Of a stretch of DNA of 64,000 nucleotides, positions 13,561 to 24,429 are shown piece after piece. Source of the DNA: Prosapia bicincta (Eukaryota > Arthropoda > Insecta > Hemiptera > Cercopidae); contig JBAIZL010000001.1 in the NCBI GenBank assembly GCA_036971475.1, forward strand, positions 102,017,850 through 102,081,849. Direction: 5' to 3'. The notes under the pieces were generated by a model, which had not been told where the DNA came from, did not search any database, and worked only from the letters and a program-made list of their open reading frames with translations. Made by a program: the position numbers and the translations under genes. Each line of letters opens with the position of its first letter. The stretch's first letter is position 1.

Positions 13561-14749
13561 GAATCAACAAATATGTATTTCTTTCTATGGAGTGACTTTG
13601 AACTTAGTCTATTACTAATTGTTTTACAAGTTACACAGATACTCCCACTTAACTAATTTTATTACCCACAAACACCAGTTTTTATTAAGTATACAAACTG
13701 TTTGGGAGTTAGTAAAGTTCATTACAATAATAATTTATTTATAAATAATTTTTTGCAATTTCGAATTATTTTCTTTGGGGCTTGTTTTATTTTTAATCTG
13801 AACATATAAAACATTCAAACTTCATACGCTGACAAAAAATAACTGTATTAATATTTCTATCACATATAAAATATTAGTTATCGTGTTATTTTATCAAAGT
13901 ATCAAGGTCTGTTTAATGTCCGAAAGTCATTAAAGAGTGTCATTTACAAAAAAAGTCAAAGGCAGTTATATAAAATGAAATACTTCAATTTATGTTGAAT
14001 TTCAAATATCTTTTTGGTTATAAAAATATATTAATATAATAATAATTATCTATTCGACAGTGAGTTAAATTATAGTTTTTTGTATAGTTTAAAATTGGAA
14101 TTTTGTACATTTTGTAAATAAAATGTCTATACATATTCCATATAAATAGAGGATGAAAATAAAGATACCTTGTATCTAAAGATACAAGAAGTATCCAACA
14201 TGTATGTCACTAATATTTAGGTAAGAATGTAATTACTATGTAGACTTACGATAACTTACATCTTACTGCAATACATTGTCTGTTAAGTTCGACTTTAAGT
14301 TTCTTGCATAAACTACCCTTCAGGGAACAAATAAAAGCATTAATCTTACCAAAACACAAAAGAAAGTAGAAGGGGTTGAGGGTTGCTGCCAAGTAATTGT
14401 ACACAACAGTGGAGGAAATTGAATTGATTTCCTACCCTTATCCTTTATTTGGGACAGATATTCCTGATTTATATTAAGGCAGTTTTCAATAGAAAGTGTG
14501 TTTTGATGGTGAAATGAAAATGTTAAGTTATTTACTTTAAATGATTGATATATTAAAAGGTATAGTATGTATGTATATAGTAGTGTATATATATAAATGT
14601 ATAGTTCATGAAGGTAACAGAGTTCCCTAGTGTTTATACATCTATTTTTAATCAAATTATTTTCATTAAAACATTCGTAAATATTTCTCAAACCTGCCTA
14701 TAGTAGCAATTACTTATATTTCAATTAAAATAAAAACTGCTTAGTTAAG

Positions 14750-15150
14750 CAAAACAATACAAATTACATTATAGGCTATCTAAGTTCCTTAATGAACTGT
14801 ACCTCAAGAAAATCATGTTTATCTAGGCAATAAATTAGTGTTTGTCAAATACACAAATACTCAAATGTACAAGCCAAGACTTGGTTATAATGTCATGTTA
14901 ATATCTTAGTAAAACAATTATGACTATGCATTGTTACAAAACCTTGGAAAATATAGTGGTATTTTCTTTACAGACAAATTTAAAGTTATTTATTTACAAT
15001 ATCTACAAAAGTTCCACTGATTTGTAAAATCATCAGCTACTCATTATAGACAGGAACAGAACAACTATTATAAATAAAATATAAAACTGTCTTTAGTTAA
15101 TAGTTGGCTGTCAGTAATCAAAATTACACCACATTTAGGTAATTCTATCG
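14750..15150 (+). repeat. Dispersed repeat, copy 2 of the ~400-bp family
   Basis: This is a direct copy of 13138-13560 about 1.6 kb away, diverged by substitutions and small indels. Its right end runs into the inverted repeat at 15150-15375, and pieces of that same arm also occur near 14668-14710. Confidence 0.75.
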
Positions 15151-15375
15151 TTAAAACACTTGTAAATATTTCACAAACTTGCCTATAGCAGCACTACTTT
15201 TATTTGTTAAGGAGGGTTGTTTCGAGAGATGTGTCTCATTGTCAACTCAGACCAGAACTTGAGTAATGGTCTTAGTTGACAATGGGACACATCTCCCAAA
15301 AGGGCAGTCCTCAACAAATATAAGTAAGTGCTACTATAGGCAAGTTTGTGAAGTATTTACAATTGTTTTAGTGGA
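15150..15375. repeat. Imperfect palindrome (~220 bp)
   Basis: The left arm contains AAACTTGCCTATAGCAGCAC and GAGATGTGTCTCATTGTCAA. The right arm contains the reverse complements TTGACAATGGGACACATCTC and GTGCTACTATAGGCAAGTTT. The centre lies near 15260. It looks like a foldback terminus of the adjacent dispersed repeat family. A plus-strand ORF through the right arm is not considered a gene. Confidence 0.8.
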
Positions 15376-15764
15376 AAATAGTAGCTCACGTGAAGATGAA
15401 ATCAACAAATACAAATTATTTTCATTAAACACACACACACATAAATATATTTAAAGATTATTAAAGAGCTTAAAGATTATTTAGGAATTTGTTGACTAAA
15501 AGATCATACAATTACCTTTTTCGATCAAAAATAGTAAGAAAAGACTGAAGTGAACCACAGTCAATCTTTTCTTCCTCTTTTCTTCCTCTTTTTTGATTGA
15601 AAAACATCATTGTATGATCAAAATGTTTCAATAGTGTAATGTGTTTCTATGCGCATTTATTTATTTATTTCCAAGAGATTGCACTTTTGGACTATTGCGA
15701 GTAGGTAAGTCTGTCAGTCTCCTATCTAGTCAAAAAATTCCTAAATAAGCTTCAAGCTTAAGAA

Positions 15765-15768
<4 letters not shown>

Positions 15769-15836
<68 letters not shown>
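15769..15836. repeat. (TA)n microsatellite
   Basis: About 68 bp of pure TA repeats abut the left side of a palindromic element. Confidence 0.95.
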
Positions 15837-15842
<6 letters not shown>

Positions 15843-16010
15843 CAACATAGGTTATTCAAATACAAGAATATTTATTAATTTATATTCAAAGCTTTTCGTT
15901 GGTAAACAGTACCAACATCATCATGATGTTGTTGCTACTGTTTACCAACGAAAAGCTTTGAATATAAATTAATAAATATTCTTGTATTTGAATAAGCTAT
16001 GTTGTTTTAA
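15837..16010. mobile_element. Foldback (MITE-like) palindrome with ~80-bp arms
   Basis: Two nearly perfect arms run from AAAACAACATAGGTTATTCA to the centre near 15920 and back to the complementary AATAAGCTATGTTGTTTT. The only arm differences seen are single bases. The centre carries CATCATCATGATGTTG. TA microsatellites lie on both sides (15769-15836 and 16037-16101), as if the element had inserted into a TA tract. The near identity of the arms suggests recent origin or gene conversion. Confidence 0.85.
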
Positions 16011-16036
16011 ATTATTAAACAAGAAAACGTATTTTA

Positions 16037-16101
<65 letters not shown>
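16037..16101. repeat. (TA)n microsatellite
   Basis: About 64 bp of TA repeats on the right of the foldback element. Confidence 0.95.
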
Positions 16102-16104
<3 letters not shown>

Positions 16105-16375
16105 AATAACTTCTTTTCTTACAATTATATTAAGAATAAAGTTTTTAAAATGTATTTTTTTAATAATATATTTCAATCAAGGTAGGTTATTAACTTTTCT
16201 AATTTATTTTAAGATAAATAAAATATATTATATATATATATATATTAAAAAATAAATGTAATAACTTCTTTTCTTACAATTATATTAAGAATGAAGTTTT
16301 TAAAATGTATTTTTTTAATAATATATTTCAATCAAGGTAGGTTATTAACTTTTCTAATTTATTTCAAGATAAATA
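16102..16375. repeat. Tandem duplication, unit ~118 bp, period ~155 bp
   Basis: The block starting TGTAATAACTTCTTTTCTTA at 16102 recurs at 16257 with very few differences, through TTATTAACTTTTCTAATTTA. A short TA tract separates the two copies, so the duplication probably arose by slippage between the TA tracts. Confidence 0.85.
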
Positions 16376-18638
16376 TATTTTCTATAGCTTTCCTTTTTTT
16401 ATAACAAGTTGAATGTATCATTTAAAAAAAAACACTTTCTTAACAATTATAAGTTTTATTAATAAATTACAAATTTTCTTCTTTTTTAAAGTCTTACAAA
16501 TTTACTATAAATTTCCTCTTTTATTACAAGTCTCATTATTCTAAATTGTATTTCTCTTTTGGGCAGCAACAGTTTTTATTTAATTTAGTCTAAATTGATT
16601 TTAGTTTTGTTTTAGCACAAGCTCTCTTAATCTCAGGTTATCTGGTGGGTTTTAAATTTTGAATACTGAAATCTTATTTGGCGCTCTAAAGTACAAGGAC
16701 AAAAAAAAACTAAGCTATAAATGTTATAAACTAGGTTACAAATTAATTTATTTCTAAGTAAAATTGTTCCTTAATATTTTCTCTAAATGTTTTCTTTTAT
16801 AATTTTTTATAATAAATTCACTGGTTTGTTTTCTTTTATAAATGTCTGATTACAAAATTTCAAAATGTAGTAAGGGATCTAGCCTAGATACTTAAGTGTT
16901 TTAGATTGCAGATTCCACTTTTCAGCTTTTATCAAAATATTTAATAAGATCTTCTTAAATAAATAGTTTTAATTTATCTTCTTGAAAGTATTCTGTAGTG
17001 TTAATTAAATTCAAGACTAACACTCCCGCACTAAGTTGAATTCTTCAAATTTTGTTGGCCAATTTTGAAACACGTCTGTCTTGCTTGAATAGGTGTGTAG
17101 AACTGCAAACGAAGCTAAGCCACGCTTTTAAAAATAGCTAGAACAAACTATTTCCTTTTTTTTATCGTTGTTACCGGCTTCACAGATGCTGTATTCACTG
17201 ACTTTTGTAAATTTCATGTTCTTAATAACTAGATTTTAATTTCTTTGCAGGTGACTGCATTTAAATATTATTTCTTCCGAATCAGTTTAAATTTATCAGC
17301 TGTTCTATTCACAATGCGCTAGTCTACCAGTCTTAAAATGGTTTCACTTTTCTTAACACTTAAAGGCTTTTAATTTTATTTACATTATTTTAGTGTTCTT
17401 TTTAAACTGTTACACATTAAATTGTTTCTATTATATTGTTTGTTTTACAGTGGTTATTGTTCTAAGCTTGTGATTAAATATTACGATTTTGCCAATTTAG
17501 GTTACGTTTACATTTTTCCTTTTTTTATAATTGGTTATTTTATGGTTTGAAATTACTTACATATTTATATTATATTATACATAGTGCCTTTATTGCTTGC
17601 TATTCCAAAATGTTACATAGTCCCCAAATTTAGATAAAAAAATTTTGATTTAAAATTCCCTTTTTTATCTCAATTTCCACATTTTGGAAATCACCTTTTA
17701 ATATTTTTTGTTTGTTTGCTGCCCTTCAATTACATATTACTTAACTTATCTTCTAACAATACAATATAATTATAACTAACATTCAATCAACAATTCTTTA
17801 ACAATTCTAACATATAGTAACAATAAATCATGTTCTGGTATTTACAATTCATTCTATATTATTATTTTTTTTTCATTATTGGAATCTTTTCAATCATAAG
17901 CCTCATCCCATATTTATTTAACATATATCCTCTGATACCATGTCTTTAAATTCCAGCCTATCCGAGTCATAGTATGTCTAGGCTTGCTTATAGGTTAGGT
18001 CTTTGTTCTGATTTCTCTTTCTTACTTTTGGTATTTTCTATATTTCTTTTGGTCAAATTGGTTATAACAATTCTCTTTCCCTTATTTCTGTTTATTTTTT
18101 TTAATTTATTATTTATCTCATATTTATTTTGCTTTTAGCTTCATCTAACTCTCAGTTCTAAGTTAGTATTTTATCTCCCCTTCCAATCTCACATCCAGTT
18201 CAATTATTTTATTATATTATCTCAGTTTATTTTGTATGAAGTTTAACATCTAATATTTTTAAAGGTTGCAATCTCATATCCTCTATTTGATCATATCTAT
18301 AGTTCCTTCGATTACACTCTCCCTATATCAACGAATATAAATTTTGTTTTAATACTTATTTATCATAGATTCATTTTTTTTAATATATAATATATATACC
18401 ACGAAGTTCCATTATTTATCAACGCAGATTCTCCCTTACAATACGACGAAGTTTAAATATACATAATTACCATATTTTATTTATTACAACTATGCTTCAA
18501 TATTTATTATTATAGATTCATATCTATCTTTATTCATTATTCTCAATATTCGACGAAGTTGCCAATAAATTATCGTAGATATAGTTATCATCCCTTGAAA
18601 CTTATCTCCTGCTAACGTTTTATTATACACATAATCAC
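16376..18638. other. AT-rich stretch downstream of the Gypsy pol fragment
   Basis: No ORF of note on either strand. It lies immediately 3' (minus-strand sense) of the Gypsy integrase end at 18639 and may contain the 3' LTR. I could not see paired LTR ends, and no matching sequence is visible upstream of gag at 38.3-40 kb. Confidence 0.35.
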
Positions 18639-20420
18639 CTAGAGTTTATTCATATTGCTTCCTTCATCTATATTTAATATATCCCTTGTCTCATAAAATT
18701 TTTTCAACAAGCTAACATGGAAAATCCCTCTAATTTTATTTACTCTAGCATCTTTTATTTCATAGGTTGCCTTCCCATATTTCTGGGTGATCTCATAGGG
18801 TCCATCGTATATATAGAATAACTTCGCCATTTCACCTTTTATGCCCTGAGATTGCCAATTTTCTTTCACTAACACTTTATCTCCAACATTTAATTCTTCT
18901 AGCTTATGGATTCTATTAAATTTTCTATGGATTAAGGCTCTTTTATGAGCCTTATCCTTAATTCTATTCCTAGCAATTTTTAAATGTCTCTCTAAATTTG
19001 TTAATCTTGGATTCCAACCTAATTTGTCCATTTCTTTTTGCCAAAACCTTTCATCCTGAATCCCTAGCTGTAGCTGGTTAGGTGTGTACCCTGTAGTTTC
19101 ATGTGGAATTTCATTTATGGCTTTGTTAATGACTTCTACATACTTTCCCCACTCTCTATGGTTGTGGTGACAATATGTTCTTAAACACCTAATGATTTCT
19201 TTATTCACTCTCTCTACGATATTGCTTTATGGCCTCCTTATTGGAGAAAATATTGGTTTCATTTTTCTACTCCTTATATATTCCAGCCATCTTTTATTAA
19301 TAAATTGGGTTCCATGGTCGGTTTGTACTCTCCTTACTATGCCAAACTTTTCTAGATAATTTTCCAAACATTTAATCGCCTCCCCTGTGGTTGCTTTTCT
19401 TAATTTATAAATCTGAACAAATTTTGTGAATACATCTAATACTACAAGTAAATATTTATAGCCTCCTATACGTCTTTGAAATGGTCCTATAAAATCAATG
19501 GACAATTGTTCCTTTGGTTTTTCCACTTGGATCCCCTTCATCTCTCCAAAACAACCTTGGGTTACATTTTTCGCTCTTTGACAAATATTACATGTTTTGA
19601 TAATTCCTCTAATATTTTTTTTCATTTTCTTCCAAGTGAAACTCTCTGATAGAATAGTATGACACTTCTTAGACCCTGCATGCAGATAGTATTCATGACA
19701 AGTATCCACTATTTCTTCGATCATTAATTTTGGTACCATGATCTTCCAATCTTCCCTATCTCTTTTATATACCAAGTCATTTACAACCTTACATTTTTGA
19801 GGATAATTTTGAATACTTTCTTTTATTTCCCTGATTTCCAAATCTTCTGTTTGTAATTTTTTGAAACTCTTTAAATTTTGTACCTATTTTCATATCCACA
19901 ACTCTTTCCAGATAATTGATTTGTAATTCTGAATTTTGTTTTCTTTTTTCAAATTTATTTTGATCATAAGGGTTTCTGCTTAACAAGTCTGCAACTATAT
20001 TTTCTTTTCCCTTACAGTATTCAATTGTGTAATCATATTCTTGCATCAGCAAGATCCACCTATGCTCAGTCGTGAATTTAAAATTCGACATGTCTTAATA
20101 AAAGTTAGGGCCTGATGGTCAGTTTGTATTACAATTTTTCTGCCTAAAATTATTTGTCTTGCTTTATGCAGACAAAACAATATAGCAAGTAACTCCTTCT
20201 CCGTAGTATAGTACTTTACTTCACTCCCCTTTAGTGTGCGGCTCATAAGCATTAATGCCATTTTCTCCCCATCTTCATTAATCTAGTAAATGTGTCCTCC
20301 TATGGCATATTCACTGGCATCTGTTTGTACGTAAAATATTTTCCCATAATCTGGGTATGTAAGTACATTTGTTTTCAAACATTTCTTCTTTAATTCTGTA
20401 AAATTTCGCTCTTCCTCTTC
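18639..20420 (-). pseudogene. Ty3/Gypsy pol fragment (RT end, RNase H, integrase)
   Basis: Read on the minus strand from 20420 down, the order is the tail of the RT thumb, then RNase H. The RNase H part reads KYYTTEKELLAI and IQTDHQAL at 20261-20046, and EHRWILLMQEYDYTIEY and KGKENIVADLLSR near 20050. A Zn-binding HH-CC domain (CNICQRAK near 19590) follows. The integrase core has LSIDFIGPF and VQTDHGTQF, then VERVNKE near 19210, and a basic C-terminal domain with GPYEITQKYGKATYEI. Lesions include a TAG at 20283-20285, frameshifts near 20085 and 19840, and a TAA just before the ERV block near 19226. Protease and most of RT are absent, and the sequence is broken at 20420 by the viral element. 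Confidence 0.88.
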
Positions 20421-20431
20421 AGTAGAGAAGG
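20421..20431 (+). repeat. Candidate left terminal inverted repeat
   Basis: AGTAGAGAAGG here is matched by its reverse complement at 37240-37250. It begins with AG, as Polinton termini do. The repeat is far shorter than the hundreds of bases usual for the group, and similarity stops after 11 bases, so part of the match could be chance or Gypsy sequence. Confidence 0.4.
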
Positions 20432-20498
20432 CGTTGGGGTAGATGGGTCGCTTGGGAGGGAGCCAATAGGAAAGCCGGATTTGCTACCCCAACCCCTT

Positions 20499-20612
20499 TC
20501 CAATATGGCGGCGCCCATAAGCGCGGGAACAAGATGGTGGCGCCCATAAGCGCGGGAACATGATGGCAGCGCCCATTTGGCGGGAACAAGACGGCGTTTC
20601 GCTGTAGTGTCC
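20499..20612 (+). repeat. Three ~36-bp GC-rich tandem repeats
   Basis: The unit has the pattern AAnATGGnGGCGCCCATaag followed by CGCGGGAAC, and is repeated three times with small changes. It lies about 80 bp inside the left end of the viral element. An AAGATGG-containing repeat pair also lies inside the right end (37080-37190), so both ends carry such motifs. A transcription-factor or origin role is possible but not shown. Confidence 0.7.
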
Positions 20613-21099
20613 TAACCTAAGAAAAAGTTGTGTATGTTAGTTCGATGACACCCAACACACGGACGCGCTGCTGCAGGCGCACCCACAGGAGGGAGATGTG
20701 TGAAGAGGATGAATATCAGTACACCAAACTCTATGTCTGTTCCCGAATAACAAGGTCGATTCTCTGTAACGCGTAATATTGTGTGTAGCAAATATACAAG
20801 TTTATTGTTATCTAGATACTTGCATTCCTAACCGCTATGTGTATAGGTGAAATTATAATAACTCAAATATCTCTTAGCATAAGGCTAGTCTCGGAGCTCC
20901 TGCCTGCTCTGTCGTGGGTATTTCCTAGCTTTTATAATGGGAAAAACAACGAAAACGTCTGTACCTGCTCAGACCTGCACACCCCTACGGAAAAAGGTTG
21001 CAAATACACCCCACAGAGGCGCTGACCTCGGATACCTTCCATAAAAAAAAGACTGACCTCCTTCATTTCAACTACCTAAACCGATGACCTCAAAACCGT

Positions 21100-21470
21100 C
21101 ATGATAACCTAAGCTAGCCAAAACGGATCCAACCCAACCTAAGTGTAGGGGGTGACCTTAGCTACGTTCAGGACCTTCCCCGGAGGATGCTCCGGGGGTA
21201 GATTGGGGGTGGGGGCGGTTTTCGAAAATGTGCCCTGTCCGATAGGGTGCGTAACCTAGGACTATAGGGGTAGTTTTGGATGACGCAGGAGGTCGTCGCG
21301 ACCTTGATCCTAGCCTCGGGGGTGGTTTCGACCACGTTTAGAGGGGTAGTTTTACGAAAAAATTTAATTCTAACCCACTAACCTAAGCTAGCCAAATTGC
21401 ATCTAACCTAACCTATGTTTGGGGGGAGACTTCAGCTACGTTCAGGACCTTTCCAGGGAGAGGATGATAC
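21100..21470 (+). repeat. Direct repeats with ~270-bp period in the left end region
   Basis: The block CCTAAGCTAGCCAAA followed by AGCTACGTTCAGGACCTT occurs at about 21105-21190 and again at 21375-21465. A weaker third copy of the CACGTTCAGGACC part lies near 21595. No ORF covers the region. It contains scattered CCTAA-type motifs, but not a telomeric array. Confidence 0.65.
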
Positions 21471-21689
21471 GGATGAGGGACGCTCCGAACGGCCTTCATC
21501 CTAGTAGGGCGAGCCTGACTACGTCCAGAGGTAGTTTTTGGGAAAAACCTAATCAGGTGAGCCTATGACGTAACAACCCGACCCCTGGACATCCGCAGCC
21601 ACGTTCAGGACCCGCCCTGGAGGTAGCTACCGGCGAGGGAAAGATTTTATATATATGACGATGTATCAGCGTTCGAATGACTCAGGGCC

Positions 21690-22110
21690 CACGCTAAAAT
21701 GAACGGTATACCACGGCCACGGTAATGAGGGCCACAGGTTGATTGCTAAACAAAACAGTGGGCAGCGATCCCTGACTAGCCGGCTCTCCACGCCACAGAT
21801 TATCTAAAAACATGGCCCACCTCTAAAAGTGAAAAAACTAGAAAGGCTATCATTGTATGAAATATTGTCATGAAAATATTAACTCACCAAAGAAGATCCA
21901 ATGTAGTGAAAACAAAACACTTGATACAAAATACACTATAATCACTAGCCTAAAATGAACGGTATACCCAGGGTAATGAGGGCCACAGGTGTAATGCTAA
22001 ACAATACAGAGGGGTGGGATCCCTGACTAGCTAGCTCCCCAAGCTACAGATTAAATTATCTAAAAACATACAGAGGTATCTAGTATGGCCCACCTCTAAA
22101 GGTGAAACAG
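21690..22110 (+). repeat. Direct repeat pair, ~160 bp, period ~257 bp
   Basis: CTAAAATGAACGGTATACC, GGTAATGAGGGCCACAGGT and ATGGCCCACCTCTAAA occur in the same order at 21692-21850 and 21949-22110. The stretch from 20421 to 22700 is otherwise without a supported gene, so it looks like a repetitive non-coding terminal region of the element. Confidence 0.8.
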
Positions 22111-22708
22111 TGCAACAAGGCCTTATCGCTTGAGGGAATACGTTTGACCTACAAATTCTGTAAACGTATGTTAGACGCGTGCAGACTTGCAGAGATAACG
22201 CACAGAACCGCAACGGCAGCCGGTGACCAAGCATAAAAAACCACACAGCTGTGCCGTTGTGAATCAAGGTGACTGTTTTTGTTTTGATTACTGTATCGAC
22301 ATACTATGTACTGCCGGCACACCAAAGCTATGTATACATCCTACAGTCAGGATTGTGTTTAGATATAATCGTATTAGGTATACATAAATGTAGGCTGTTA
22401 TAGTTTAAGTAAACAGGTAGCTTTTATGGATATATTCTATAATTGTAAATAGGTTTAGATAATAAGACCTATCACATAACATGAATAAATATATGCTATA
22501 AAACGAACCCGACTATCTATTCAACAGAGTGTTTTAGCAATATAAGAGCAGTATAAACATATAATATTGGATATGGCCAACGATATAAGGATCAGAAAAG
22601 GGCGGGTATATGAAATAATATATACAATAAGGGTAATCAGCATGACGATTTATTAAACTAACATATAAGAATAATTTTACAGTGCATAGATATAAATTGT
22701 TCTCAATA

Positions 22709-24429
22709 TTACATATATAATGTAAATCTGTCGATGATCCGAGATCTGCAATGTGGGCAGCGAAAACATCTTGAGAGACAGTTTAAGCAAAAGACATGTC
22801 CGCACGGTGTGGCAACAGCGTTGCGAGGGTTCTTACAACATATATTGCATAAGCCAAACTCCGCCGGTCGTGGCTGAAGGCAAAAAAAAAGACAATTAGT
22901 AACAAGTGTATATGCATATACAAATCCTGTAAGAAACAATATGATTAGTAAATAGGTCCAGATAGCCTGAAAGAAAAGCCAATTGAAATAATATGAAAAT
23001 CTACCTACATTATTGGTACGCTGGACAGTGTAGTCTCCAGCCACCACAATATCCTGTAGGAACCGTCTCGTCATGCCCCAAACGTTATACGCAAAGGTCC
23101 GGCTTGTCTTGTAGTAAGGTTTTGAGGCTGCCGTCCGCAGATCCCTAATCGCCAGCTGGAGCTGCATTAAGGTGTAATCCAGCGTCTGTATGCATGTGCG
23201 GGGTGAAGGCGGGTTCCTCGGTGGAGGAGAAGCCATCAGGAAATCGTGCAGGCGAAACGAAAACGAATCATCAGAACTATAGCGGGGTCTATGATCTTCC
23301 TCTTCGCTGTCCGTATCAATGCCGGGGGGTCGGGAAGGTAAATCTCCAGGAGACGAGCCCATAGGTAGTAGTAGAGGCCAATAGGATAGTGAAGAATCTG
23401 AAAGCCCAGTGTACGCCTAGAAAAAAGAAACTAGATAAACCACCATTGAATATATTCTATGATCTAGGCCTCAGATAATTTGAACATGACGCTACCTCAT
23501 GTCCACAATATGTATTAAGCGCTATTGAAAACAGACTACCACTCATTCTATATACTGTGTGATCTAAGCTTTACAAAAATTGAAAAAGACTTGACATTAA
23601 CATATAATATCTCGTGTCCAAAATATATATTAAACGATAATGAAATACACCACCACTCATTCAATATAGTGTGTGATCTAAGGCTTTTGAAAAAGGCCTG
23701 ACATTAACATATAATATCTCGTATCCAAAATATATATTAAACCCTAATGAAAATAAACTACCATTGAATATATTCTATGATCTAGGCCTCAGATAATTTG
23801 AACATGACGCTACCTCATGTCCAAAATATGTATTAAGCGCTATTGAAAACAGACTACCATTCATTCTATATACTGTGTGATCTAAGCTTTACAAAAATTG
23901 AAAAAGACTTGACATTAACATATAATATCTCGTGTCCAAAATATATATTAAACGATAATGAAATACACCACCACTCATTCAATATAGAGTGTGATCTAAG
24001 GCTTTTGAAAAAGGCCTGACATTAACATATAATATCTCGTATCCAAAATATATATTAAACGCTAATGAAAATAAACTACCATTCAATATATTCTATGATC
24101 TAGGCTTCAGATAATTTGAACATGACGCTACCTCGTGTCTAAAATATGTATTAAACGCTATTGAAAATAAACTACCATTCAATCAATATACTGTGTGATC
24201 TAAGCTTTACAAAAATTGAAAAAGACTTGACATTAACATATAATATCTCGTGTTCAAAATACACCACCACTCATTCAATATAGTGTATGATCTAGGCATT
24301 ACAAAAAAATGAAGTCTGAAAATATTCCCTCCTATAAATAAACACTAAATGTGTCATCTAGACTTAACATAATTTGAAAAAAGAATAGATACTTACAATG
24401 CGAGTGTTTATAGGTTGTTGTGACGCCAT
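22709..24429 (-). CDS. Left RING-finger protein gene, spliced (C3HC4 at the C-terminus)
   Basis: Proposed exons are 24429-24397, 23416-23009 and 22873-22709, all in phase 0 (about 201 residues). Donors are GTAAGT and GTAGGT; acceptors are ttttttctag and tttgccttcag. The last exon encodes a C-terminal RING: CNIC, then CGHVFC, LNC and CPHC, the C3HC4 pattern of ubiquitin E3 ligases of the IAP/viral type. The middle exon starts with a Ser/Pro/Asp-rich stretch and contains a helical block with NVWGM. The last intron happens to be open in frame, so an unspliced reading gives a false hydrophobic insert. The gene faces outward at the left end of the element, mirroring 35303-36739, and probably targets host or viral proteins for ubiquitination. 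Exon 1 is inferred from ATG plus donor only, and an additional small exon inside the 135-nt intron cannot be excluded. Confidence 0.68.
23437..24310 (-). repeat. Higher-order tandem repeat (318-bp unit of three ~106-bp monomers)
   Basis: GATCTA(A/G)G marks recur at about 23461, 23561, 23675, 23779, 23879, 23993, 24098 and 24197. The spacing pattern of about 100, 114 and 104 bp repeats every 318-319 bp. Blocks such as TTGAACATGACGCTACCTC and GACATTAACATATAATATCT occur once or twice per 318-bp unit. Nearly three units are present. The array fills most of the proposed 980-nt first intron of the left RING gene. Confidence 0.85.

Noticed and set aside
14320..14691. 123-codon minus-strand ORF
   Set aside because: Low-complexity Tyr/Ile/Leu-rich reading through TA-rich DNA between two copies of a non-coding repeat; no conserved motif.
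21350..21420. CCTAACCTAA-like motifs as an insect telomeric (TTAGG)n array
   Set aside because: Only two or three scattered copies occur inside a longer repeat; there is no array.
22874..23008. Two-pass transmembrane segment in the left RING protein
   Set aside because: Splice signals bound it precisely and it is best explained as an in-frame intron.
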